A DNA stretch of 64,000 nucleotides from Streptomyces sp. SLBN-31 (GTDB lineage: Bacteria > Actinomycetota > Actinomycetes > Streptomycetales > Streptomycetaceae), in NCBI RefSeq assembly GCF_006715395.1, contig NZ_VFNC01000001.1:3906001-3970000 (forward strand), in the 5' to 3' direction. The translations under genes were made by a program, and so were the position numbers. Positions 54,098 to 62,848 of this stretch are shown one piece after another. Within the stretch, counting starts at the first letter, position 1, and each line of letters begins with the position of its first letter. Below the pieces are notes generated by a model that ran no database searches, was not told the origin of the DNA, and saw only the letters and a list, made by a program, of their open reading frames with translations.

Positions 54098-54992
54098 CGC
54101 CCCGATCCTCGTCGACGCCCATCACCACGTGTGGGACCTGAACATCAGGCCGCAGTCCTGGCTCGACGAGCCCGGACACGAGCCGGTCCGCCGTACCTTC
54201 GACACCGACGACCTGCGCACGGCCGCGACCGCGACCGTGGCCGGTCGGCGGCTGGAGTGCGCGGTGCTCGTCCAGTGCGTGGCGTCGGCCGACGAGACGC
54301 GCGAGTTCCTCGCCCTCGCCGGCAGCGACCCGCTCATCGGCGCGGTCGTCGGCTGGGTGGATCTCACGTCCCCGGCGATCGGCGACGTACTCGACGAGCT
54401 GCGTGCCGGACCCGGCGGTGGCCACCTGCGGGCCATACGCCACCTCGTCCAGGGGGAGGCCGATGCCGCCTGGCTGCAACAGCCCTCGGTGGAGCGCGGA
54501 CTGCGGGCGGTCGGCGAACGGGGCCTCGGGTACGACCTGCTCATCCGCAGCCACCAGTTCCCCCAGGCCATCGGCTTGGCCGAACGCCTTCCCGACCTGT
54601 CCCTGGTCCTCGACCATGCCGGAAAACCACCCATCGCCCGGCAGGACCTGGACGACTGGGAGCGGGGCGTGCGGCAGCTGGCCGCGCATTCCCAGGTGCG
54701 GTGCAAGGTGTCGGGCCTGGTCACAGAGGCCGACCACGAGCAGTGGACGATCGACGACATCCGGCCGGTGTGGGAGGTGCTGCTGGCGGCCTTCGGCCCC
54801 GACCGGTTGATGTTCGGCTCGGACTGGCCGGTCTGCGTCCTCGCCGGCGGCTGGAACCGCTGGGCCGCCACCGTCGAGAAACTCCTGGCCGGCTGCTCCG
54901 CCGCCGAGACCGAGGCGATCCTGGCCGGTACCGCCACCACGTTCTACCGCCTCGAGTCCGCTCGAAGGAAGGAGAGCGCTCCGTGCTGCTGA
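54090..54992 (+). CDS. Amidohydrolase-2 family L-fuconolactonase
   Basis: A 300-residue TIM-barrel lactonase that opens L-fucono-1,4-lactone. N-terminal metal motif [10 protein letters not shown], then [30 protein letters not shown], His in [12 protein letters not shown] and the Asp in MFGSDWPVC. Family members have weak or no metal dependence. GTG 54090 lies 8 bases inside the dehydratase gene, so translation is coupled. Order in the pathway: after the dehydrogenase, before the dehydratase. Confidence 0.92.
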   Translation: MPDAPILVDAHHHVWDLNIRPQSWLDEPGHEPVRRTFDTDDLRTAATATVAGRRLECAVLVQCVASADETREFLALAGSDPLIGAVVGWVDLTSPAIGDVLDELRAGPGGGHLRAIRHLVQGEADAAWLQQPSVERGLRAVGERGLGYDLLIRSHQFPQAIGLAERLPDLSLVLDHAGKPPIARQDLDDWERGVRQLAAHSQVRCKVSGLVTEADHEQWTIDDIRPVWEVLLAAFGPDRLMFGSDWPVCVLAGGWNRWAATVEKLLAGCSAAETEAILAGTATTFYRLESARRKESAPCC

Positions 54993-55420
54993 CCGAACTG
55001 CTGCACCCGGGCATCCTCCAAGCCCTGGCGGGCGCCGGGCATGGAGCGCGGGTCCTGCTCGCCGACGGCCACTACCCGGCGAGTACGGCAACCGGCCCGC
55101 GCGCCAAGACCGTCCACCTCAACCTGGCACCGGGTCTGCTGGATGTCACCACCGTGCTCGACGTCCTGCTGCGGGCCCTGCCCGTCGAGTCGGCGCACGT
55201 GATGGTGCCGCGCGAGGGGGAGCCGGAGCCGCCGGCCATCGCCGAGTACCGCGCGATGCTGGCGCCCGTCCCCGTCGAGACGCTGGGCCGCTTCGAGTTC
55301 TACGACGCCGCCCGCGCACCCGACCTGGCGCTGGCGATCGTCACCGCCGACACCCGCACCTACGCCAACCTGCTGCTCACCATCGGCGTCCGCGCTGAAG
55401 GGACCCTGAGAACACGATGA
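54983..55420 (+). CDS. fucU: FucU/RbsD-type L-fucose mutarotase
   Basis: A 145-residue sugar mutarotase interconverting alpha and beta anomers. [32 protein letters not shown] (Asp/His at the active site) and the C-terminal ADTRTYANLLLTIGV (usual T-x-x-Y-[AG]-N/C) are family motifs. GTG 54983 after GGAAGGAGAG, overlapping the lactonase by 10 bases. Its presence indicates the true sugar intermediate is a free hexose such as fucose. Confidence 0.9.
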   Translation: MLLTELLHPGILQALAGAGHGARVLLADGHYPASTATGPRAKTVHLNLAPGLLDVTTVLDVLLRALPVESAHVMVPREGEPEPPAIAEYRAMLAPVPVETLGRFEFYDAARAPDLALAIVTADTRTYANLLLTIGVRAEGTLRTR

Positions 55421-56460
55421 CACTCGCAGTCCGCTACCTGTCCGCCCGCGCCCTGGACACGGCGCCCGCCGAAAGCCCGTCCCCCGGCCCCGGCGAGATG
55501 GAGATCGCCCCTGCCTACGTCGGTATTTGCGGCACTGACCTGCACATCTTCCACGGCGACATGGACGCCCGGGTCGCCGTGCCCGCTGTCCTCGGGCACG
55601 AGATGTCCGGCCGAATCGTGCGGGTGGGTGCCGGCGTGGAGGGCTGGGCACCCGGTGACGCGGTCACGGTGATGCCGCTGCGCTGGGACGACAGCTGCCC
55701 GGCCTGCCTCGCCGGGCATCAACACATCTGCCAGCACCTCGACTTCATCGGGATCGACTCCCCGGGCGCGATGCAGCAGCGCTGGACCGTGCCCGCCTCC
55801 ACTCTCGTACGGCTGCCCGACTCCCTCCCGCTCGACCGGGCAGCCCTCGTGGAGCCCACCGCGGTCGCGGTGCACGACGTCGGCCGGGCGCAGGTCCGCG
55901 ACGGCGAGAAGACTGTCGTGGTCGGCGGCGGCCCCGTGGGAATCCTCATCGCGCTGGTCGCCCGGGCAGCCGGCGCCGACGTCCGGGTGATCGAACTCAG
56001 CCCTCACCGGCGGCGTTTGGCGGAGGAGTTGGGGCTGGCCACCTGGGACCCTGGCGCCGACGATCTGCCCGAGCTGGTCCGCCAGTGGACCGGCGAGGCC
56101 GGTGCGGACGTCGCCTTCGAGGTCTCCGGCGCGCAAGGCGGGGTGGACACCGCGGTTGAGGTGCTCGGCGTGCGCGGGCGTCTTTGTCTGGTCGCGATCC
56201 ACCCCCGGCCCCGCGAGGTCAACCTGCACCGCTTCTTCTGGCGTGAACTCACCCTCGTCGGAGCCCGGTTGTACGACCGCTCCGACTTCGAGAAGGCGGT
56301 GACCCTGGTGGCCGACGGCACCATCCCGGCCGAGCGGCTGATCAGCAAGGTCGTGCCGCTCACGCAGGCACCGGCCGCGTTCGAGGCGCTGGAGGCCGGC
56401 GGTGACGTGATGAAGATCCTCGTGGACTGCACCGACGACGCCCAGGGAGCCGACGCATGA
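55417..56460 (+). CDS. Zinc-dependent alcohol dehydrogenase (sugar/polyol type)
   Basis: A 347-residue MDR enzyme. Catalytic zinc ligands: C in YVGICGTDLHIFHG, H-E in LGHEMSG and E in VEPTAV; a partial structural-zinc loop has CPACLAGHQHIC (four Cys expected; three here: C-x2-C-x7-C). NAD motif VVGGGPVGILIALVARAAGA. Possible roles: dehydrogenation of L-fucose or of a keto-deoxy acid, or L-lactaldehyde reduction. ATG 55417 shares ATGA with fucU. Confidence 0.9.
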   Translation: MTLAVRYLSARALDTAPAESPSPGPGEMEIAPAYVGICGTDLHIFHGDMDARVAVPAVLGHEMSGRIVRVGAGVEGWAPGDAVTVMPLRWDDSCPACLAGHQHICQHLDFIGIDSPGAMQQRWTVPASTLVRLPDSLPLDRAALVEPTAVAVHDVGRAQVRDGEKTVVVGGGPVGILIALVARAAGADVRVIELSPHRRRLAEELGLATWDPGADDLPELVRQWTGEAGADVAFEVSGAQGGVDTAVEVLGVRGRLCLVAIHPRPREVNLHRFFWRELTLVGARLYDRSDFEKAVTLVADGTIPAERLISKVVPLTQAPAAFEALEAGGDVMKILVDCTDDAQGADA

Positions 56461-57218
56461 CCGCCTTCGACCTCACCGGCAGGCTCGCTGTCGTCACCGG
56501 AGCCCGGCGCGGTATCGGCCGGGCCATGGCCCGCGCGCTCGCCGGGGCCGGCGCGGACGTCATCGGCGTCAGCGCCCACCTGGAGGAGTCCGGCAGCGCA
56601 GTGGAGAAGGACGTCACCGCCGCGGGCCGCAGCTTCGAAGCGATCCGCGCCGACTTCGCCGACCCGGAAGCCGTTCGGGCGCTGGGCGCGGACCTGGCCG
56701 GTCGCGAGCGTCCGGTGGACATCCTGGTCAACAACGCGGGCACGATCCGCCGCGCTCCGGCCGCCGAACACACCGATGCCGACTGGGAATTGGTGCTGCA
56801 GGTCAACCTGACTGCGCAGTTCGCGCTCACCCGGGCGGTCGGCGCGTCGATGGTGGCACGAGGGCGGGGGAAGGTCATCTTCACGGCCTCCCTGCTGAGC
56901 TTCCAGGGCGGCATCACGGTCCCGGGCTACACGGCCGCCAAGCACGGCATCGCCGGTCTCACCAAGGCCCTGGCCAACGAGTGGGCGCCGCATGGCGTGA
57001 ACGTCAACGCGCTCGCGCCCGGCTACATCGCCACCGACAACACCCAGGCCTTGCAGGACGACCCGGCCCGCAGCAAGGCGATCCTGGACCGCATCCCGGC
57101 CGGCCGCTGGGGCAACGCGGACGACCTGGCCGGCGCCACGGTATTCCTGGCCTCCGATGCAGCCGCCTACATTCACGGCACCGTGCTGCCCGTCGACGGT
57201 GGATGGCTCGGCCGATGA
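56457..57218 (+). CDS. SDR oxidoreductase (KduD/2-keto-3-deoxy-acid dehydrogenase type)
   Basis: A 253-residue classical SDR: TGARRGIG, NNAGTI, catalytic Ser in FTASLLSFQGG, Y-x-x-x-K in GYTAAKHGIAG and C-terminal PVDGGWLGR. Close in pattern to KduD-like enzymes. In the L-fucose pathway the expected step is oxidation of 2-keto-3-deoxy-L-fuconate at C4, the branch that leads to pyruvate plus lactate. ATG 56457 shares ATGA with the preceding gene. Confidence 0.9.
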   Translation: MTAFDLTGRLAVVTGARRGIGRAMARALAGAGADVIGVSAHLEESGSAVEKDVTAAGRSFEAIRADFADPEAVRALGADLAGRERPVDILVNNAGTIRRAPAAEHTDADWELVLQVNLTAQFALTRAVGASMVARGRGKVIFTASLLSFQGGITVPGYTAAKHGIAGLTKALANEWAPHGVNVNALAPGYIATDNTQALQDDPARSKAILDRIPAGRWGNADDLAGATVFLASDAAAYIHGTVLPVDGGWLGR

Positions 57219-57844
57219 CCACCGACCTGACCACCGTCCTGGCCGGAGCCCGACTCCTGCCGGTCCTGACCGTGCCGTCCACCGCGACCGCCGGCCCACT
57301 GGCCGACGCGCTCGCGGCGGGTGGCGCCCGGTGCGCCGAGGTCACCTTCCGCACCCCGGACGCCGAGCGGGTGCTCAAAACGATGGCGGCCCACGGCGGC
57401 CTGACTGTCGGTGCGGGCACGGTCCTCACGCCCGAGCAGGCGGAACGAGCGGTGGCGGCCGGAGCCCGCTTCGTCGTTTCTCCGGGCTACGACGAGGAAG
57501 TCATCGCCAAGTGCCGGGAGCTGGGCGTGCCCGTGGTGCCCGGTATCGCCACCGCCACCGAGCTGATGCGGGCCCTCAAAGCGGGCTTCGACACCGTCAA
57601 GCTCTTCCCCGCCGAGCCGCTCGGCGGCTCGCGTGCGCTCCGCGCGCTCGCAGCGCCGTTCCCGGGAGTGCGCTTCGTGCCCACCGGCGGGATCGACGCC
57701 TCCCGTCTGCCCGCCTACCTGGCCGATCGGGCGGTCCTCGCGGTGGGCGGCAGCTGGATGGCCACCGCTGCCCATCTGGAGCGGGGGGACTATCCGGAGA
57801 TCCGCCGACTGACGGCCGACGCCGTGGACAGGAGCACGACGTGA
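57215..57844 (+). CDS. KDPG/KDPGal-type class I aldolase
   Basis: A 209-residue Schiff-base aldolase that cleaves 2-keto-3-deoxy-6-phospho-sugar acids to pyruvate and an aldehyde. Base Glu in CAEVTFRTPDA (about 44), GAGTVLTPEQA, Schiff-base Lys in DTVKLFPAEPLGG (about 132), and phosphate-binding FVPTGGID. It could act on 2-keto-3-deoxy-L-fuconate directly, giving pyruvate and L-lactaldehyde, or on the product of the adjacent kinase. ATG 57215 overlaps the SDR stop. Confidence 0.92.
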   Translation: MTTDLTTVLAGARLLPVLTVPSTATAGPLADALAAGGARCAEVTFRTPDAERVLKTMAAHGGLTVGAGTVLTPEQAERAVAAGARFVVSPGYDEEVIAKCRELGVPVVPGIATATELMRALKAGFDTVKLFPAEPLGGSRALRALAAPFPGVRFVPTGGIDASRLPAYLADRAVLAVGGSWMATAAHLERGDYPEIRRLTADAVDRSTT

Positions 57845-58878
57845 TCGACGTGGTGGCCCTCGGCGAGGTGATGCTGCGCTTCGACCCGGGCGAGGGACGG
57901 ATCCGCACCGCCCGCACGTTCCAGGTGTGGGAGGGCGGCGGCGAGTACAACGTGGTCCGCGGGCTGCGGCGCTGCTTCGGGTGGCGGACGGCCGTCGTGA
58001 CCGCTCTCGCCGACAACGCGGTGGGCCGACTCGTGGAGGACCTGATCCTCCAGGGCGGCGTCGACACCTCGCTGATCCGCTGGACACCGGACGACGGGAT
58101 CGGCCGCATCGCCCGCAACGGTCTCAACTTCGTCGAACGCGGCTACGGCATCCGCGGCGCGCTGGGTGTCAGCGACCGCGCCCACACCGCCGTCTCGCAG
58201 TTGCGCAAGGGTGACGTGGACTGGGACGCGGTGTTCTCGGCCGGCGTGCGCTGGTTCCACACCGGCGGCATCTTCGCGGGTCTGTCCGACACCACGGTCG
58301 ACGTCGCCGACGAGGCGATGGCGGCCGCGCGCCGCCACGGCGTCACTGTCTCCTACGACCCCAACTACCGCACCAGCCTCTGGGCCGGCCGCGGCGGGCC
58401 GGAGCGGGCCCGCGAGGTCGACCTGCGCCTCGCCCGGCACGCCGACGTCATCGTGGGCGCTCTGGGCCTGGCCGGGACCTACCCGGGACAGACGCGCATC
58501 AGGGACGGCGAAGTAGCCGATGCCCTCGCCGAGTTGGCCGTCCTGCTGCCCGATGCGAAAGTACTGGCGACGACGCTGCGCGGCGTACCGTCGGCCGGCG
58601 TCAACGACTGGTCCTCGGCCGCCTGGTCCGCCGAAACCGGCTTCATCACCGGCCCCCGAATGCCCGGCCTGCAGGTCCTGGACCGGATCGGCTCCGGCGA
58701 CGCCTTCGCCGCCGGCCTGATTCACGGACTGCTGGACGACGCCGGCCTGGAGCGCGCCCTGGCCTACGGCACCGCCCACGGCGCGCTCGCCATGACGACG
58801 CCCGGAGACGTCTCCATGGCCTCGCTCGCCGAGGTCGAAGCACTCATCACCGGCGGGTCGGCCCACGTCAGACGCTGA
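57841..58878 (+). CDS. PfkB-family 2-keto-3-deoxy-sugar-acid kinase
   Basis: A 345-residue ribokinase-fold enzyme. LGEVMLRFDPGEGRI opens the substrate site, EGGGEYNVVRGLRR is the first signature (normally G-G-x-x-N-v-A), SYDPNYRTSLW is typical of KDG kinases, and catalytic Asp lies in RIGSGDAFAAGLIHGL. It phosphorylates a sugar acid or sugar with ATP. L-fucose-derived 2-keto-3-deoxy acid has no C6 hydroxyl, so the substrate is open to question. GTG 57841 overlaps the aldolase stop by 4 bases. Confidence 0.9.
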   Translation: MIDVVALGEVMLRFDPGEGRIRTARTFQVWEGGGEYNVVRGLRRCFGWRTAVVTALADNAVGRLVEDLILQGGVDTSLIRWTPDDGIGRIARNGLNFVERGYGIRGALGVSDRAHTAVSQLRKGDVDWDAVFSAGVRWFHTGGIFAGLSDTTVDVADEAMAAARRHGVTVSYDPNYRTSLWAGRGGPERAREVDLRLARHADVIVGALGLAGTYPGQTRIRDGEVADALAELAVLLPDAKVLATTLRGVPSAGVNDWSSAAWSAETGFITGPRMPGLQVLDRIGSGDAFAAGLIHGLLDDAGLERALAYGTAHGALAMTTPGDVSMASLAEVEALITGGSAHVRR

Positions 58879-58914
58879 CCGACGCCGGCGACGCCCGTAT
58901 CCCAGGAGCACGAC

Positions 58915-59937
58915 TTGCACCAGCTGCACCAGCGGAAGATCCCGAACACGTCCGTCGCACTCACTGCGCTCGGCTTCGGGGCCTCAGTGATCGGCAACCT
59001 CTACCGCGTCACCTCGGTCGACGAGTCGACCGCCGCGATCGACGCGGCCTGGGACGCCGGCATCCGTTACTTCGACACCGCACCGCACTACGGCCTCGGT
59101 CTCTCCGAGCGCCGTCTGGGCGCCGCCCGGAGGGACCGCCCGCGTGCCGAGTACGTCATCTCCTCGAAGGCGGGACGGCTGCTGGTGCCCAACGAGGAGC
59201 CACGCGGCGTCGACACCGAGGGGTTCGTCGTACGGGACGACCTGCGCCGGCAGTGGGACTTCAGCCGCGACGGCGTGCTGCGCTCCCTCGAGGACACGCT
59301 GCAGCGCACCGGCCTGGACCGCCTCGACATCGTCTATCTCCACGACCCCGACGACCACTGGCAACAGGCCGCCGACGAGGCCATGCCCGCCCTGGCCGAA
59401 CTGCGCGACCAGGGCGTGATCGGGGCGATCGGCGCCGGCATGAACCAGTCCGCCATGCTCGCCCGCTTCCTGCGCGAGACCGCCGCCGACGTGGTGATGC
59501 TCGCCGGGCGCTACACACTCCTCGACCAGTCCGCCCTTGACGACGTCCTGCCCGCCGCCCGTGACCTCGGCAAGAGCGTCGTCGCGGTCGGCGTCTTCAA
59601 CTCCGGCCTACTCTCCCGCGACCGGCCCGCAGAGGGCATGAAGTACGACTACCAGGACGCCCCGACCGACCTGGTGCGACGCGCCCAGGCCATCGCCGAG
59701 GTCTGCGCGGCGCACGGGACCAGCCTGCCCGCCGCCGCGATCGCCTTCCCGTACACCCATCCCAGTATCATCAACGTCACCCTCGGCATGCGGACTGCGC
59801 AACAGGTCGGACGAAACGTGGAACTCCATGATCAGCACGTCCCGGACGGCCTCTGGGACGATCTGCGCGCGCAGGGGCTGATCCGGTCGGACGTGCTCGC
59901 GGGGCACGGTGGAGGGAGGGATGTGCGGTGTCTCTGA
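58915..59937 (+). CDS. Aldo/keto reductase, likely L-fucose (D-threo-aldose) 1-dehydrogenase
   Basis: A 340-residue TIM-barrel NAD(P)-linked enzyme. Catalytic tetrad: D in YFDTAPHYG, Y in the same motif, K in VISSKAGRLL and H in VYLHDPDDHW. The pattern matches the L-fucose/galactose 1-dehydrogenase branch, which makes the lactone opened by the amidohydrolase. TTG 58915 follows CAGGAG by 7 bases; no ATG or GTG fits better. It ends 10 bases inside the regulator gene, so they are coupled. Confidence 0.9.
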   Translation: MHQLHQRKIPNTSVALTALGFGASVIGNLYRVTSVDESTAAIDAAWDAGIRYFDTAPHYGLGLSERRLGAARRDRPRAEYVISSKAGRLLVPNEEPRGVDTEGFVVRDDLRRQWDFSRDGVLRSLEDTLQRTGLDRLDIVYLHDPDDHWQQAADEAMPALAELRDQGVIGAIGAGMNQSAMLARFLRETAADVVMLAGRYTLLDQSALDDVLPAARDLGKSVVAVGVFNSGLLSRDRPAEGMKYDYQDAPTDLVRRAQAIAEVCAAHGTSLPAAAIAFPYTHPSIINVTLGMRTAQQVGRNVELHDQHVPDGLWDDLRAQGLIRSDVLAGHGGGRDVRCL

Positions 59938-60650
59938 CGGACAAGGCCATCGAGCAGATCCGTGAGCTGATCCGTACGGGTGCCCTTCCTCCGGGCTCGA
60001 AGCTCCCACCGGAGCCGGACCTGGCCGCGCAGCTGGGCCTGTCCCGTAACCTCGCCCGCGAGGCGGTCAAGGCACTGGCCGTCGCGCGGGTCCTGGAGGT
60101 CCGCCGGGGGGACGGCACGTATGTGACCAGCCTCCAGCCGAGCCTGCTCCTGGAGGGGCTCGGCGGTGCGGTGGAACTCCTGCAGGGCGACTCGGTCGCC
60201 TTGCAGGACCTCATGGAGGTACGCCGGCTCCTCGAACCCATGGCCACGGCCCTTGCCGCCACCCGGATCTCCGATGAGCAACTGGCCGAGGTGAAGCAGC
60301 ACCTGGACGCCATGCGCGAGGCCCGCGACAACGTCGAACGGCTCAACGCCCACGACGCCGCCTTCCACCGCGCCGTCGTCTCCGCCACGGGCAACGAGAC
60401 CCTCCTCACCCTCCTGGAAGGGATCTCCGGCCGCACCCTGCGCGCCCGTATCTGGCGCGGTCTGGTCGACGACAAGGCCGCGGGCCGCACCCTCGCCGAG
60501 CACGAGGCCATCTTCAACGCCCTGTCCACCCGTGACGCCACTCTCAGCCAGGCTGCGGCACTGCTGCACGTGAGCAACACCGAGCAGTGGCTGAGGGAGC
60601 ATCTGCGCTCGGGTGAACCGCTGCCCTTCGGGACGGCCGCGGGAAAGTGA
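59928..60650 (+). CDS. FadR/GntR-family regulator of the fucose operon
   Basis: A 240-residue repressor. N-terminal winged helix: GSKLPPEPDLAAQLGLSRNL, AREAVKALAVARVLE, VRRGDGTYVTSL. The FCD ligand domain has metal-site HDAAFHRAVVSATGN and further His in AEHEAIF. Such proteins bind sugar acids, so a keto-deoxy acid or fuconate is the probable inducer. GTG 59928 overlaps the aldo/keto reductase. Last gene of the operon; likely sites at 48743-48784. Confidence 0.93.
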   Translation: MSLTDKAIEQIRELIRTGALPPGSKLPPEPDLAAQLGLSRNLAREAVKALAVARVLEVRRGDGTYVTSLQPSLLLEGLGGAVELLQGDSVALQDLMEVRRLLEPMATALAATRISDEQLAEVKQHLDAMREARDNVERLNAHDAAFHRAVVSATGNETLLTLLEGISGRTLRARIWRGLVDDKAAGRTLAEHEAIFNALSTRDATLSQAAALLHVSNTEQWLREHLRSGEPLPFGTAAGK

Positions 60651-60699
60651 CGGGCGGGTGCCGATGTTCTTCCGGGCCCGGAGCTCGGAGGACTGAGGT
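60651..60699. other. Operon end
   Basis: Short gap, no strong hairpin seen. Confidence 0.3.
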
Positions 60700-60830
60700 C
60701 TCGGGATCGGGGGCATCCGGCGGCGAGAGTGGTCCACTTCTGGTTGGCGCCGCCGTTGCAGTCCCACTGCTGGAGCGGGTTCTGGTTGGTCAACGGTGAG
60801 CTCGTGAAGGCGGTGACGGTGCTGGTGCGA
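60700..60830 (-). pseudogene. Fragment of a ricin-type lectin domain
   Basis: Minus strand: LTNQNPLQQWDCNGGANQKW then TTLAAG. QxW-type repeats with WDCNGGANQ are typical of the ricin-type carbohydrate-binding modules of secreted streptomycete glycosidases. No start or catalytic part; a fragment. Confidence 0.6.
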
Positions 60831-60865
60831 GCGTCGCGACCTTACGTGGAAGCTGCCGGTCGCCG

Positions 60866-61795
60866 TCAGTGGGCCGGTTCGATGCGGTCGGTGTCCGGGC
60901 GCTCCGCGCTCAGATGGGCGGTAAGGAAGCGGGCGGCGCGCTCGAGTGCGGAGTCTGCCTCGTCGAGGCGGCCGTAGTGGTGCTGGAAGACGTGGGGGAG
61001 TCCGGGCCCGATTTCGAGTGTGACCTCGACGTCGTCGGCGCCCGCGCGACCGGCCAGTCGGACGGCGTCGTCGAGCAGTACCTCGTTCGCCCCGACCTGC
61101 ACGAGTAGCGGGGGTAGTCCGGTGAGGTCGGCGAACACCGGGCTGGCCAGGGGGTGCGCCCGGTCGCCTGCGCCGACGTAGAGATCGGCGTAGGCGCGCA
61201 GGTCGGCTTCTATGAAGATGGGGTCGGCGCCCTCCTTGGAACGGATGCTTTCTCCGGCGAGGGTGAGGTCGACCCAGGGGGAGAAGACGGCCACGGCGGC
61301 TGGTTGGGGCAGCCCGGCCTCCCGAGCCGCGAGGAGCGTGGCGATGCTCAAGCCGCCCCCGGCGGAGTCACCGGCCACGACGAGGTCTCGTGGGTCGGTG
61401 CCGGTCGCCAGCAGCTCGCGGTACGCCGCGAGCCCATCGTCGACGGCCGCCGGGAAAGGGTGCTCGGGAGCCAGCCGGTAATCCACCGACACTGTTCGCA
61501 GCCCGGCGCGGCGGGCCAGTTCACCGACCAGGCCTGCATGGGTGTCCGGTGAGCCGATGACGTAGCCGCCACCATGGAGGTAGAGCAGCCGGCCCTGGCC
61601 GGAGGCTTGGGCCGGCTCCAGCTCGAGGGCAGGCCGCCCGCCCAGGACGGTCTTGCGCGTGGCGACGCCCTCCGGCGCGGGGCGGGTGATGGCTGTGGCG
61701 AAACCGGTGCGCTGCTCCTCGGGCGTGGGCGGCGTCTCGCTGCGAGGGGCGGAACGGAGCATGGCGTCCAGGGCGTCGCGCTGCTGTCGGGACAT
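60866..61795 (-). CDS. HSL-family alpha/beta hydrolase (esterase)
   Basis: A 309-residue cytoplasmic esterase. Oxyanion motif HGGG (YLHGGGYVIGS), YRLAPEHPFPAAVDDGLAAY, nucleophile GDSAGGGLS, acid in ANEVLLDDAVRL and His in GLPHVFQHH: all intact. ATG 61795 is chosen because GGAG stands 6 bases upstream; ATG 61807 is possible. It is divergent from a MarR regulator, with three shared operators between them, so the pair likely works as sensor and esterase for a xenobiotic or ester. Confidence 0.92.
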   Translation of the reverse strand: MSRQQRDALDAMLRSAPRSETPPTPEEQRTGFATAITRPAPEGVATRKTVLGGRPALELEPAQASGQGRLLYLHGGGYVIGSPDTHAGLVGELARRAGLRTVSVDYRLAPEHPFPAAVDDGLAAYRELLATGTDPRDLVVAGDSAGGGLSIATLLAAREAGLPQPAAVAVFSPWVDLTLAGESIRSKEGADPIFIEADLRAYADLYVGAGDRAHPLASPVFADLTGLPPLLVQVGANEVLLDDAVRLAGRAGADDVEVTLEIGPGLPHVFQHHYGRLDEADSALERAARFLTAHLSAERPDTDRIEPAH

Positions 61796-61824
61796 ACGGG
61801 TCTCCATGGGTCGGATGCGAGGAT

Positions 61825-61890
61825 GGATTCCTAGGAATCCATCTGCCTGAGCCCAACCGGATTCCATGGAAGATGATTCCTGGGAATCCA
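61825..61890. promoter_or_regulatory. Three palindromic operators between esterase and MarR gene
   Basis: GGATTCCTAGGAATCC (61825-61840, perfect), GGATTCCATGGAAGAT (61859-61874) and GATTCCTGGGAATC (61875-61888) share ATTCC-N2-GGAAT. Two adjoin and the third lies 34 bp away. Likely bound by the adjacent MarR protein. Confidence 0.85.
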
Positions 61891-61902
61891 ATGGAGGTTT
61901 CT

Positions 61903-62349
61903 GTGAGCCACGTCACCCCGGTCTTCTTCGACCTCGTCCGCGTCGAGACCCGTCTCTACAACGCGGTCAGCAGCCGGCTGCGTGCCGAACAAGGTCTGGG
62001 GCTGGGCCAGTTCGAGATGCTGGAAATCATCGACCGTGTGCCGGGGTGCCGCGTGCTCGACATCGTCAACGAATTGGCGATCACCGTGGGAGCGGTCAGC
62101 AAGGCGGTCGACCGGCTGGCGGCCACGGGCTGGTGCCTGCGGGTCGCACATCCTCAGGACCGCCGCTCGTCCGTCCTCCGCCTCACACCCGAGGGCGAGA
62201 AGCAGTTGGCCGCTTCCCGCCCCATCGTCGAAAGGGAACTCCTCTCGCTGACCGCGGCGATTCCCGCTGACGACCTGGCCCGCATCGCCTCAACCCTGGC
62301 CGCCCTTCGCGCAACCCTCGAAGCGGGCGCCGATGGCCAGCCGGGCTGA
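61903..62349 (+). CDS. MarR-family transcriptional regulator
   Basis: A 148-residue winged-helix repressor. Recognition region LDIVNELAITVGAVSKAVDR, then LAATGWCLRVAHPQDRRSSV with the wing; end helices make the dimer. GTG 61903 is chosen because GGAGG stands 6 bases upstream; ATG 61891 is possible. Three repeated palindromes at 61825-61888 overlap the promoter region of both this gene and the divergent esterase, indicating autoregulation and esterase control (inference). Confidence 0.9.
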   Translation: MSHVTPVFFDLVRVETRLYNAVSSRLRAEQGLGLGQFEMLEIIDRVPGCRVLDIVNELAITVGAVSKAVDRLAATGWCLRVAHPQDRRSSVLRLTPEGEKQLAASRPIVERELLSLTAAIPADDLARIASTLAALRATLEAGADGQPG

Positions 62350-62600
62350 GGGGGCAGTGCCCACCCGCTTCGAGAAAGCAGCGGCTGCCTGCTGGAAAAC
62401 CGCGGCCGCCGCCACCGACACCCGCAGCACATCGCATGTGCTGATCGTCTTCGATGCCATCTGAGCGCGCCTGTCGTTGACGTAAAGCGCGCGGAGCTTG
62501 TTGTCGCGGTTCAGCGGCGCCTTCCAGAAGTTCCCGCTGTGCTGTGTCCAGCCGGTCACCTGAACGCCTCCGTTCAGGACCGGCTTCTCGTTCTGGTATC
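62350..62600 (-). pseudogene. Fragment of a secreted right-handed beta-helix protein
   Basis: Minus strand: EKPVLNGGVQVTGWTQHSG then NFWKAPLNRDNKLRALYVND. This pattern is familiar from N-terminal parts of secreted parallel beta-helix enzymes of actinomycetes. Only about 80 residues remain and they run into unrelated sequence at both ends. Confidence 0.45.
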
Positions 62601-62609
62601 GGCACCGTC

Positions 62610-62848
62610 GGCGACGCCTGGACAACGCCCTCATGGAGTCCCAGATCGGCCTCTGCAAAACGGAGTTGATCAAGCCGCGCAAGCCCTGGCACGGCCTTGC
62701 CGACGTCGAACTCGCCACCGCGGAATGGGTGGACTGGTTCAACAACCAGCGCCTCCAATCCGCAATCGGAGACGTCCCGCCCCACGAACACGAGACCAAC
62801 TACTACGCTCAACACCACCCCCAACCGGCGGCTGGAGTCAACGCATAG
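62610..62848 (+). mobile_element. IS3-family transposase fragment (OrfB C-terminus)
   Basis: DNALMESQIGLCKTELIKPR, then DWFNNQRLQSAIGDVPPHE, YYAQHH to TAG 62846-62848. This is the C-terminal end of IS3-type DDE integrases with the catalytic Glu in DNALMESQ-like context (E of MESQ). The rest of the element is absent. Confidence 0.85.
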
